Assembly: GCF_020966755.1 (NCBI RefSeq)
Contig: NZ_JAJKFT010000010.1
Location: forward strand, 2,444,720 to 2,508,719
Source of the DNA: Blastopirellula sediminis
GTDB taxonomy: Bacteria; Planctomycetota; Planctomycetia; Pirellulales; Pirellulaceae
Direction: 5' to 3'
Length of the DNA stretch: 64,000 nucleotides
Of this stretch, positions 46,870 through 55,181 are shown one piece after another. How positions within the stretch are numbered: position 1 is the stretch's first letter; each line of letters starts with the position of its first letter. A model generated the notes under the pieces. It ran no database searches. It had not been told where the DNA came from and was given only the letters and a program-made list of their open reading frames with translations. The translations under genes were made by a program, and so were the position numbers.

Positions 46870-49365
46870 ATGGCCGACGAAGTCAAGGAAGATATCGCGC
46901 CCAACGCCGAGGCTGCCCCGAAAAAGGGTTGGCTTGACGCGCGGCTGCGCCTGGTCATCGTCGGCCTCGTGCTGTCGTGCGTCTTAGGGAGCGTCGCCTT
47001 TATCCTCTCCTCCACGGTCGCCGATACGAGCCGCGAGACGATCTATACGTCGCTCGAAAAGCTCGAAGAGGGGGACTATGGCGCCGCTCGACGAATCGCC
47101 GAGTCGTTTGTCGGCAACTATCAATTGCCGGAACCGGAGCAAGCGATTCCTCCTTACGTGCTCGGCGCGATCGCCTATCACGATTCGGATCAATTCTGGA
47201 GCGAACAGGACAAGCAGCGGATCTTCATGATCGCCGCTCGCTATCTTCGCCAATCGGCCGACTTGGGTTATCCCGAAGGTTACGCGACTGAAGGGAACTA
47301 CATGCTCGGCCGGAGCCTGGTGTTGAGCAAGCAATATGGCAAAAGCATTCCGGTCCTGCTGAAGACCTACGAAGCGGCCCCTCAATACCGCCGCGAAATC
47401 GAAGACATGCTGGCGAGCGCCTACCTGGCCGACGCCGCCTCGAGCGATCAACAGCTGACCGACGCGCTCACTTGGGCTGACAAGTATCTGGAAGTGAAGC
47501 TTCTTTCGCCGCAGCAGCGCGATACGGCGATGTTGCGTCGTGCGAAGATCTTGCTTCGTCTTGGTCGCTTGGATGATGCGGTCGCCGCGGTCGACGAGAT
47601 CGCCAAGACCTCACCGGTTTACGTCGATTCGTTGATCGTCCGGGGAGAAGTCGAACTGGCCCGCGCGAAGCAGGAAAGTCCGGATCGGGAAAAGGAACTG
47701 AACGCCGCGATCGATCTGCTGCGACAAGCGGCCGACAACCAGTTGGTCGGAACCGACTCGACCCGAGCTTCCTCCTACTTGCTGGCGGTTTCTCTCGACG
47801 AAGCAGGCGAAACGCCGGCCGCACTCAGCCAGGCGACGCGAACTCGCAAAATCTACTTCCGAACGCCGGAAGGGATCGCTGCCGGCGTGCTCGAAGGACG
47901 CTTGCTTCGTGAAGCGGGACGCTACGGCGAAGCGGTCGACGTTTACCGTCGTACGTTGCAAGACGCGGCATTGGAGCCGGAGTTCCGGAATCCTTACCTG
48001 ACGATTGAACAACTCCGCATCCAGGTCACCGCCGCGATCGAGCAATTCCTCGACAAGCAGGAATTTCAGAACGCGGTCGAAGTCGCCCAGGCGCTGACGC
48101 CCCTCTTTCCGCGTGATCAGTCGCTGCAGACCGAAGGAGATATTCTGGTCCGCTGGGGCGATACGATCATGAGCCATGCGCAAGTGGCGAAGCTGGCCGA
48201 GGCCGAAACGCTGCGTAAAGAAGCTCGCGAACGTTTCCGCAGCGCCGGTCGCATTTACGAAAAGCTGGCCGCCGAACGATTCTCGGCTCGCACCTATACC
48301 GAAGAGCTGTGGAAAAGCGCTACCGCCTACTTCGATGGCCAGGATTACACCAAGGCGATCGAAATGCTGGACATGTACAGCCAGTACGAAGATCGTTCGC
48401 GTCAGCCGCGGGCATTGGTCGCGAAGGCTCGCGCCTTGATCGCGCTCGATCGAGCTGACGAAGCGCTCGAACTGCTGCATGAATGTCTCGACTTCTATTC
48501 CCGTGATCCGGTCATCTACGACGCTCGTTTGCTCGCTTCCGAAGCCTATTTGGAAGTTGGTAATCTGACGCTGGCCGAGGAAATGCTGCAATCGAACCTG
48601 AACGATGGCCGGCTTGAGCCGCAGTCGATCGAATGGCAGAACTCGCTGTTCGCATTAGGACGCGTGTTGCACCTGGAAGGGGAAATGTTTGAAGCCCAGG
48701 CCCGCGTGAAAGGGATTCTGGAAGATCCGGAAGCGGTGCCGCGGGAAGCGTTTGAGCTGCTCGAAAAGAGCAACAGCTCCTATTTGCTGGCGATCAAGAA
48801 CTTGAAGATGGCGGTTCGCCGTTATCCGAACGACCCGCAAGCGGTGATGGCTCGCTACCTGGCGGCCGAATGTCACCGTCGGTCGTCGATGCTCCCGCGC
48901 AAACGATTCCGTCTGGTCGACATCGAAACGCAACGAGTTCGCTTCGACAAGGAAGTGAAAGACAACCTGGAAGCGGCTTTGGAAATCTACGCGTCGCTAG
49001 TCGACGAGCTGACCGAAGAGTTTGAAACTCGCGGCGAGCTGCACCCAGTGCATGCAGACATCCTGCGAAACAGCTACTTCGCGCAAGGAGCGGCTTACTA
49101 CGACTTGCAGCAGTTTCCGCAAGCGATCGAAGCCTATTCGACCGCATCGAACCGCTATCAAAACGATCCGATCGCCTTGGAGGCGTTTTCGCAAATCGCC
49201 AGCTGCTATCGCTTGATGGGGCAGCCGATCGAAGCGAAAGGAACGCTGGAACAGGCCAAGATCGTGTTGGACCGCTTGCCCGAAAACGCGGATTACTCCG
49301 AGACGTCGTATGGTTCCGCCGACGATTGGCGGAACTTCATCGACTGGCTCATTTCCACCCTTTAA
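46870..49365 (+). CDS. Membrane-anchored TPR protein at the head of the flagellar cluster
   Basis: An 831-residue protein with a short cytoplasmic N-terminus (acidic, then KKGWLDARLR), one membrane helix at about 29-50 (VIVGLVLSCVLGSVAFILSS), and then TPR repeats through to the end. Units include DYGAARRIAESFVGNYQLPEPEQ and QFPQAIEAYSTASNRYQNDP. No catalytic domain is visible. Only 16 bp separate it from the next gene, and the following genes are flagellar, so it may be an assembly or envelope factor for the motor. That role is inferred from position. Confidence 0.78.
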   Translation: MADEVKEDIAPNAEAAPKKGWLDARLRLVIVGLVLSCVLGSVAFILSSTVADTSRETIYTSLEKLEEGDYGAARRIAESFVGNYQLPEPEQAIPPYVLGAIAYHDSDQFWSEQDKQRIFMIAARYLRQSADLGYPEGYATEGNYMLGRSLVLSKQYGKSIPVLLKTYEAAPQYRREIEDMLASAYLADAASSDQQLTDALTWADKYLEVKLLSPQQRDTAMLRRAKILLRLGRLDDAVAAVDEIAKTSPVYVDSLIVRGEVELARAKQESPDREKELNAAIDLLRQAADNQLVGTDSTRASSYLLAVSLDEAGETPAALSQATRTRKIYFRTPEGIAAGVLEGRLLREAGRYGEAVDVYRRTLQDAALEPEFRNPYLTIEQLRIQVTAAIEQFLDKQEFQNAVEVAQALTPLFPRDQSLQTEGDILVRWGDTIMSHAQVAKLAEAETLRKEARERFRSAGRIYEKLAAERFSARTYTEELWKSATAYFDGQDYTKAIEMLDMYSQYEDRSRQPRALVAKARALIALDRADEALELLHECLDFYSRDPVIYDARLLASEAYLEVGNLTLAEEMLQSNLNDGRLEPQSIEWQNSLFALGRVLHLEGEMFEAQARVKGILEDPEAVPREAFELLEKSNSSYLLAIKNLKMAVRRYPNDPQAVMARYLAAECHRRSSMLPRKRFRLVDIETQRVRFDKEVKDNLEAALEIYASLVDELTEEFETRGELHPVHADILRNSYFAQGAAYYDLQQFPQAIEAYSTASNRYQNDPIALEAFSQIASCYRLMGQPIEAKGTLEQAKIVLDRLPENADYSETSYGSADDWRNFIDWLISTL

Positions 49366-49381
49366 AAGAAACGTCGCCGCT

Positions 49382-49837
49382 ATGCACGCCTACGCCGAAA
49401 CGGACGAACTCGTACAGCTGATCGCGCAGAAGCACGATCTGTTGTCGAAGTTGCAGCTGTTGTCGCGACGCCAGTTGCAGTTGTCGGGACACAGCGACCA
49501 TATCACCGACTTGATGCGCGTCGTCGCCGCCAAGCAGACGTTGATCGAAATGCTGCTCAACGTCGATCGGCAGCTCGACCCGCATCGCCTGTGCGATCCC
49601 GAGTCGCGTCATTGGCGCTCGCCGCTGGATCGTCATCGCTGCAGCGAAGCGACCCGCGAGTGCCAGGCGATGCTCGACGAACTGAAACAATTGGAAAGCG
49701 AGGCGGAACAACGCGTTCGCACCAATCGAGATGAGATTTCCCGAAGTTTGCAAATGACCCAGGGATCTACTGTGGCGCTCGACGGTTATGCGTCGACGTC
49801 GGGGCCGACTCACCGCATTGACTTTACAGCAGGTTAA
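49382..49837 (+). CDS. FlgN-like flagellar protein (tentative)
   Basis: A 151-residue, mostly helical protein. Two N-terminal helices (ELVQLIAQKHDLLSKLQLL, then VVAAKQTLIEMLLNVDRQL) follow the K-x-x-L pattern of FlgN chaperones, which hold FlgK/FlgL before export. A charged region and a helix with LDELKQLESEAEQRVRTNR follow. The start is ATG 49382, because the longer frame begins inside the previous gene. It is two bp before the kinase gene. The resemblance is weak, so it stays tentative. Confidence 0.5.
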   Translation: MHAYAETDELVQLIAQKHDLLSKLQLLSRRQLQLSGHSDHITDLMRVVAAKQTLIEMLLNVDRQLDPHRLCDPESRHWRSPLDRHRCSEATRECQAMLDELKQLESEAEQRVRTNRDEISRSLQMTQGSTVALDGYASTSGPTHRIDFTAG

Positions 49838-49839
49838 CC

Positions 49840-50733
49840 ATGGCAATGCCCGCACGCAAAAATCGATTGCAGGAAAAAGAAGCGGCCGATCAAGTGATCT
49901 CCGACGCGTTTGCGGCGGACGGCGCGATTGACGTCGACCGTTTGCTTTCGGCTTGGGATACCGCGACGACGCGACTGCAGGAGACGCACGAAGCGCTTCG
50001 CCGCGAAGTGGCTCGTCTGTCGGACGAACTCGAAATCAAGAACCGCGAACTGGCCCGCAAGAATCGCCTGGCCGATTTGGGCCAAATGGCGTCGCATGTG
50101 GCTCATGAAGTTCGCAACAGCCTGATGCCGCTCACCATGTACGTCAGCATGCTGAAGCGTCAGGCCGACTTCGGCCCCAACAGCGCCGCGATCGGCCAGA
50201 AGATCGAGAACGGCCTGACCGCCCTCGATTCGACCGTCAACGACTTGCTCCATTTCACTTCCGATCGTCAGCCGCAGTGGAGCCGCTTTCCGCTGTCGCC
50301 GCTGCTCGAGGAAGTCTGCGAAACGCTGGCCCCGCAATGCGAAGCGCAACGCGTGAAGGTGGCGATCGACGTCGATTCGCTCCTCACCGTACGTGCCGAT
50401 CGCGGAATGGTTCGTCGGGCCGTGTTGAATCTGACGTTGAACGCGTTGGACGTGATGGGCGACGGAGGGCGTTTGCTGTTGACCGCGTGCGTCGGACGCT
50501 CGGGCGTTGAAATCGAATGTGCCGACTCGGGCCCTGGGTTCCGTCCGGAAGTTGCAATTCGCGCCTTCGACCCGTTCTTCACCACCAAAAACACCGGCAC
50601 CGGACTCGGCCTGGCGATCGTCCAGCGAGTTGCGGAAGCCCACGGCGGTCAAGCGATCGCGATGAATTGTCCGGAAGGGGGCGCCGCGGTGACGCTGGTG
50701 CTTCCGCAACCCCGAGTGGAGGCTGCCGCATGA
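49840..50733 (+). CDS. Cytosolic histidine kinase of the flagellar cluster (NtrB/FlrB type)
   Basis: A 297-residue soluble kinase. The N-terminal half is helical (coiled coil about 44-75). Then HisKA with phospho-acceptor H89 in SHVAHEVRNSLMPL, and ATPase motifs NLTLNALDVM, DSGPGFRP, FFTTKNTGTGLGLAI. No membrane helix or sensor domain, so it likely reads an internal signal such as basal-body assembly, as FlrB does. Its stop overlaps the ATG of the next gene (ATGA), so the two are translationally coupled. Confidence 0.9.
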   Translation: MAMPARKNRLQEKEAADQVISDAFAADGAIDVDRLLSAWDTATTRLQETHEALRREVARLSDELEIKNRELARKNRLADLGQMASHVAHEVRNSLMPLTMYVSMLKRQADFGPNSAAIGQKIENGLTALDSTVNDLLHFTSDRQPQWSRFPLSPLLEEVCETLAPQCEAQRVKVAIDVDSLLTVRADRGMVRRAVLNLTLNALDVMGDGGRLLLTACVGRSGVEIECADSGPGFRPEVAIRAFDPFFTTKNTGTGLGLAIVQRVAEAHGGQAIAMNCPEGGAAVTLVLPQPRVEAAA

Positions 50734-52130
50734 GCATCGTAGAAGCTCCTATCGCTACCGGTAACGTGCTGGTCGTCGATGACAACGCTCGCGCACGTCA
50801 GTCGATTGTCGACGTGCTGGAGATGTTGGGACATCGCGGCTCGGCTTGTTCCAGCGGCCATGAGGCGCTGCAGAAGTTGGACGCCGGCGAGTTTGACGCC
50901 GTTGTAACCGACCTGCAAATGCCCGGCATGGACGGCCTGGAACTGGTTCAGCAGATTCGTCGCCGCGATGCTCACATTCCGATCGTGATGGTCACCGCCC
51001 ATGGCAGCGTTTCGACCGCCGTCGAAGCGATGCGATTTGGCGCCGCCGACTATCTGGAAAAGCCGCTCAACGCCGATCGCCTGGAAGCGGTCATTCACCG
51101 CGTGCTGGAAAGCGCCGCCAGCGGCGATCGCGCCACGGTGGCGACGCCTGGCGAAACCGGCAAAGTGGCGATGATCGGCGAGAGCCTCGCCATGCGACAA
51201 GTTCGTCAGCGGATCGCTCAGGTCGCTCCGACCGACGAAACGGTGTTGATCATCGGCGAAAGCGGCGTCGGCAAAGAGTTGGTCGCGCGTACGATTCACG
51301 AATGGAGCCGTCGCGCCGGTCGGGCTTTGATCAGCCTGAACTGCCCGGTCTTATCGGCTCACCTAATGGAAAGCGAACTGTTCGGGCACACCCGCGGCGC
51401 ATTCACCAGCGCCGACTCGTCCCGCGTCGGACGGTTTGAACTGGCCGAACAAGGAACGATCCTGCTCGACGAAATCAGCGAGATCGATCTGCCGCTGCAG
51501 GCGAAGCTACTCCGCGTGTTGCAAGAGCGTTGCTACGAACGGGTCGGTTCGAGCGAAACGATTGAAGCGGACGTTCGCGTTTTGGCCACCTCCAACCGCG
51601 ACTTGCCAGAAGAAGTGACCGCCGGACGTTTTCGCCGCGACTTGTACTATCGCCTGGCGGTGGTGCCGATCGAATTGCCGCCGCTTCGTCAGCGTTCGGA
51701 CGACATTCCGCTGCTGGTTGACCACTTTCTGCAGCAGACGGCCGCTCGTCTGGAACGGCCGGTTTGCGGCGTCCAGCCTGCGGCGCTCGACTTGCTTGTC
51801 CGTCACGATTGGCCGGGGAACGTGCGGGAATTGGAAAACATCGTCACTCGCGCCTGCGTGTTGGCGACCGACGGTCAGATCACGGCCGACGATCTGGCCA
51901 ACTGGCTCCACTGCGAATCGACCGAAGAGGCCTGCGATTCGCACGATTCGCCGGTCGGCGTGAAGCTGGACGAAATGGAACGCCGGTTGATTTCGGCGAC
52001 CCTCGAACATTACGACGGTCATCGCGAGAAGACCGCCGCCGCGCTGGGGATCAGTCCCCGGACCTTGTCGAACAAGCTTCGCGGTTACGGCCTGGCGCCG
52101 CGAGCGAAGACCTTCGCGCGAGCGATTTAG
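50730..52130 (+). CDS. Sigma-54-dependent response regulator of the flagellar cluster (FlrC type)
   Basis: A 466-residue activator. The receiver (1-120) has D61 in VTDLQMPGMDG. The AAA+ domain (145-385) has the Walker A GESGVGKE at 177-184, the Walker B region TILLDEI, and R fingers near RFRRDLYYRL. The sigma-54 contact loop reads GAFTSA (223-228) instead of GAFTGA. The C-terminal Fis-type helix-turn-helix is DGHREKTAAALGISPRTLSNKL. It starts inside the kinase stop codon, and its likely target promoter lies about 140 bp downstream, before flgB. Confidence 0.93.
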   Translation: MSIVEAPIATGNVLVVDDNARARQSIVDVLEMLGHRGSACSSGHEALQKLDAGEFDAVVTDLQMPGMDGLELVQQIRRRDAHIPIVMVTAHGSVSTAVEAMRFGAADYLEKPLNADRLEAVIHRVLESAASGDRATVATPGETGKVAMIGESLAMRQVRQRIAQVAPTDETVLIIGESGVGKELVARTIHEWSRRAGRALISLNCPVLSAHLMESELFGHTRGAFTSADSSRVGRFELAEQGTILLDEISEIDLPLQAKLLRVLQERCYERVGSSETIEADVRVLATSNRDLPEEVTAGRFRRDLYYRLAVVPIELPPLRQRSDDIPLLVDHFLQQTAARLERPVCGVQPAALDLLVRHDWPGNVRELENIVTRACVLATDGQITADDLANWLHCESTEEACDSHDSPVGVKLDEMERRLISATLEHYDGHREKTAAALGISPRTLSNKLRGYGLAPRAKTFARAI

Positions 52131-52268
52131 GAAAACGGACCATGCGTAAGACGACCGGCAAAAACTTCCGAATGCATGCAGCACGATTTGCTGCGGCTTT
52201 CCGGAGCGATCTGTCGCCATCCGCGCGACATCGCATCCATTTTGCCGAGCTTACCGCGGTCAATGTAA

Positions 52269-52283
52269 GGTACGCCTTTTGCA
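52269..52283 (+). promoter_or_regulatory. Sigma-54 (-24/-12) promoter of flgB
   Basis: AGGTACG-N4-TTGCA fits TGGCACG-N4-TTGCW: GG at 52269-52270 and GC at 52281-52282, exactly ten bases apart. The flgB start is 32 bp downstream of the GC. The adjoining sigma-54 activator gene supports this. Confidence 0.72.
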
Positions 52284-52314
52284 TGAAGTCCCTTCGCCTG
52301 GAAGGAGCCGAGCA

Positions 52315-52728
52315 ATGAGCGGTTCGATTTTCAACGCGGGCACGATCCCGGTTCTCGAGCAAGTTTTGAACTTCGCTCAGTCCCGGCACAATCTGCTAGC
52401 GGGGAACATCGCGAACCTTGATACGCCTGGATATAAGGTGCGCGACCTGAACCTGGACCAGTTCCAGGCGAAGTTGCGAGAGGCGATCGAGGAGAAGAAC
52501 AAACCGAACGAGCCGCTTTCTCCAGGTCTGGTTGCGACGCGCGACTCGGATCCCATGCGAAGAGTGAAAGAGTCGATCCCTGGCATTTTGTTTCACGACG
52601 AAAGCAACGTCGGCATCGAACAGCAAGTCATGGAAATGACCAAGAACCAAATCATGCACAACATGGCGATTACGATCATGGAACAGCAGATGCGGTTGTT
52701 ACAGACGGCGATTAGCGAACGCGTATAA
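52315..52728 (+). CDS. flgB: Flagellar basal-body rod protein FlgB
   Basis: A 137-residue rod protein, exported through the flagellar type III system. The N-terminal LAGNIANLDTPGYK is the axial-protein signature, and the C-terminal region (NQIMHNMAITIMEQQMRLLQTAI) forms the coiled-coil partner. The start ATG 52315 has GGAAGGAG eight bases before it. First gene behind the sigma-54 promoter. Confidence 0.95.
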   Translation: MSGSIFNAGTIPVLEQVLNFAQSRHNLLAGNIANLDTPGYKVRDLNLDQFQAKLREAIEEKNKPNEPLSPGLVATRDSDPMRRVKESIPGILFHDESNVGIEQQVMEMTKNQIMHNMAITIMEQQMRLLQTAISERV

Positions 52729-52742
52729 CCAGGAGAGTAAAC

Positions 52743-53165
52743 ATGAACGGCGCTCTCGATATTAGTTCCAGTGCGATGATCGCACAGCGAATCCGGCTGA
52801 ACGCGGTGACCAGCAACATCGCGAACATGTCGTCGCTCCGCGACGAAAACGGCGATATCGCTCCTTACCAGGCTCGGCACGTGATTTTTGAAACCGACAG
52901 CTCGATCAGCGCCCCCGGCGGAGCCTCCGGCGTCCGAGTTTCGTCGATCGAAGAAGATCAGGTCGAACCGGTTTATCGCTATCAGCCGACCCATCCGCTG
53001 GCGATCACCGAAGGCAAGCACAAAGGCTACGTGGCCTACCCCCGGGTCAACATGGTCGAACAGATGGTCGACGCTCTCGAAGCTTCCCGCGCTTACGAGG
53101 CGAACATCGGCGTCGTCGAGATCTCGAAGAATCTCGCCGCCCAATCCCTGCGGATTTTGGCGTAA
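52743..53165 (+). CDS. flgC: Flagellar basal-body rod protein FlgC
   Basis: A 140-residue proximal rod protein. MIAQRIRLNAVTSNIANMSS is the N-terminal axial motif, and the C-terminus PRVNMVEQMVDALEASRAYEANI matches FlgC. Start with AGGAGAG. It lies 14 bp after flgB. Confidence 0.95.
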   Translation: MNGALDISSSAMIAQRIRLNAVTSNIANMSSLRDENGDIAPYQARHVIFETDSSISAPGGASGVRVSSIEEDQVEPVYRYQPTHPLAITEGKHKGYVAYPRVNMVEQMVDALEASRAYEANIGVVEISKNLAAQSLRILA

Positions 53166-53185
53166 GGCGAAGGAGTTAACGACCC

Positions 53186-53485
53186 ATGAAAGCGATTCAC
53201 AACATTTCGCCGCAAACGATTCTGCCCAGTCAATTGACTCGGCCGGCCGGAACGGCGACGACGAACGAATCGTTCGCCAACCTGTTTTTGGAAGGCTTTT
53301 CCCGCGTCAACGAGATGCAGCAACAAGCCGACCGCGCGGTCGAGCAATTGCAGACCGGCGGCGACGTCAACCCTTCCGAAGTCCTCATCGCCGTCCAGAA
53401 GGCGGACGTTGAGTTCAAGCTGATGATGCAGGTGCGCAACAAGATGTTGCAAGCCTACCAAGAGATCAAAGACATTCGAATCTAA
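53186..53485 (+). CDS. fliE: Flagellar hook-basal body protein FliE
   Basis: A 99-residue export-gate/rod junction protein. SEVLIAVQKADVEFKLMMQVRNKMLQAY is the classic FliE C-terminal motif. Start follows GAAGGAG. It lies 20 bp after flgC, before fliF. Confidence 0.93.
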   Translation: MKAIHNISPQTILPSQLTRPAGTATTNESFANLFLEGFSRVNEMQQQADRAVEQLQTGGDVNPSEVLIAVQKADVEFKLMMQVRNKMLQAYQEIKDIRI

Positions 53486-53526
53486 CGCCCAGACGTACTC
53501 CCACTAGAAGCCATTGAGGTCCACGG

Positions 53527-55167
53527 ATGGACTTTTTAAACAAAGCTTTTGAGCAGATTAAGGACCTGTTCTTCTCGATGACTCCGGGGTCCCGGATCAT
53601 CGCGGGTCTATTGATCGTCGTGATCGTGGCGAGCTTCGCCTTCCTGTTTCAGGGAAGCATGTTCGAGCACGACACCGCGCTGCTGTCTGGCGCTGCGATC
53701 GATCCGGCTGATCAAAAGGCGGTTCTGGCCGCGTTCGCCGCCGAAATGCTCGACGATTACAAGATTGAAGGGAGCCAGATCTACATCCCCCGCGGCAAAC
53801 GGGCCGAGTACGTCGCCGCGATGGTGAAGCACAATGCGATCCCGCCGGAGTTTCATGAAAGCATGGAAGAGGCGGTCGAGAACGCCAACCCGTTTGAATC
53901 GGAACAGCATCGCTCGGACCGTCAGAAAGTGGCGAAGGAAAAAGACCTCGCCCTGGTGCTGCGCAAGATGCGAGGAATCGAGTTCGCCTCGGTTCACTAC
54001 GACATCGAAGACAAGGGCGGTTTCCCCCGTCGCAAGGTCTACACCGCGTCGGTCGTCGTTCGTCCGCTGGGAAGCGAAGAAATCGATCAGTCGCTGGTTC
54101 GCAGCATTCGCAACTACGTCGCCTATTCGATCGCCGGACTTTCGCCGGAACATGTTTCGGTCACCGACCTGAACTCGCGTCGCACCTTTTCGGGCGATGT
54201 TGAGAGCCCGGCCGAAGACGCCTACGCCGCTCGCAAGCAGTTCTTTGAAGGAGCGTGGCAAGACAAGATCGCCGCCGCTCTTAATTACATCGACGGCGTC
54301 AACGTGACGGTCAATGTGGAACTCGACCGGAAGATGAACCAGCGGGAAGAACGCCTGGAACATGGCGCTCGCCCGATCGCGCTTCTCACCTCGGCCGAGA
54401 AGCGGACCGAAATGAACAAGACTCCGCGCGAAGGGGGACGTCCTGGTCTGGCCGCTCAGGCGCCGAATCAACAAGCCGAGCTGACTACCGCTCCCGCTCG
54501 CGAATCTTCGATGGAAGAAAGCCGCGAAGAGACCGCGTCGGTTACCGACAAGACGTTGCTGCTGAGCGAAACCGCTTCTCTCACCCCGCAGCAAGTTCGC
54601 GTGGTGGTGACCGTTCCGCAAGACTACTACGAAAACATCTGGCACAAGCAAAACCCGCCGGCCCTGGGCGCCCAAGCGACCAAGCCGGATGCCGGCGTGC
54701 TGAAGAAGATCGAAGAGGAAGTCAAAAAGTCGATCGAGTCGCAGGTCGTCACCTTGTTGCCGCCGCAACCGCCGGGAGACGATCCTTATCCGCAAGTTCA
54801 CGTTACGTCGGTGACTCGTACCGACGTGCCGGCGACGCCGGAGCCGGCCTTGGCTGATACGGCGCTGCTTTGGCTCGGCGCCAATTGGCAAACGGTGGCG
54901 ATGATCGGCGTCGGGTTGTTCGCTCTGCTCATGCTTCGCAGCATGGTCAACAGCCAGCCGGAAGAGCCGAAGCTCGATCAAGGCATTCGCCTTGCCGCTC
55001 CTCCGAGCATGGACGAAGAGGGAGACGAAGCGGACGTCTCGGGCATGCTCAAGAAGCGGTTCACCAAGAACAGCCCGAACCTGAAAGACGAACTGATCGA
55101 AATGGTCCGGGAAGATCCGGACACGGCCGCGGGGATTTTGAAAAACTGGATTAATGCGGCCAGCTAA
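53527..55167 (+). CDS. fliF: Flagellar MS-ring protein FliF
   Basis: A 546-residue MS-ring protein. It has TM1 at about 24-41, a periplasmic part with ring-building motifs (LVLRKMRGIEFASVHYDIEDKGGFPRRKVYTASVVVRPL), a low-complexity hinge, TM2 at about 455-475, and a cytoplasmic C-terminus (DELIEMVREDPDTAAGILKNWI) that binds FliG. Length and order are normal. Confidence 0.94.
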   Translation: MDFLNKAFEQIKDLFFSMTPGSRIIAGLLIVVIVASFAFLFQGSMFEHDTALLSGAAIDPADQKAVLAAFAAEMLDDYKIEGSQIYIPRGKRAEYVAAMVKHNAIPPEFHESMEEAVENANPFESEQHRSDRQKVAKEKDLALVLRKMRGIEFASVHYDIEDKGGFPRRKVYTASVVVRPLGSEEIDQSLVRSIRNYVAYSIAGLSPEHVSVTDLNSRRTFSGDVESPAEDAYAARKQFFEGAWQDKIAAALNYIDGVNVTVNVELDRKMNQREERLEHGARPIALLTSAEKRTEMNKTPREGGRPGLAAQAPNQQAELTTAPARESSMEESREETASVTDKTLLLSETASLTPQQVRVVVTVPQDYYENIWHKQNPPALGAQATKPDAGVLKKIEEEVKKSIESQVVTLLPPQPPGDDPYPQVHVTSVTRTDVPATPEPALADTALLWLGANWQTVAMIGVGLFALLMLRSMVNSQPEEPKLDQGIRLAAPPSMDEEGDEADVSGMLKKRFTKNSPNLKDELIEMVREDPDTAAGILKNWINAAS

Positions 55168-55181
55168 GTGGGGGAAACGAC

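Noticed and set aside
53608-54981. 457-codon minus-strand frame across fliF
   Set aside because: Antisense shadow of fliF with no motifs and no ribosome-binding site.
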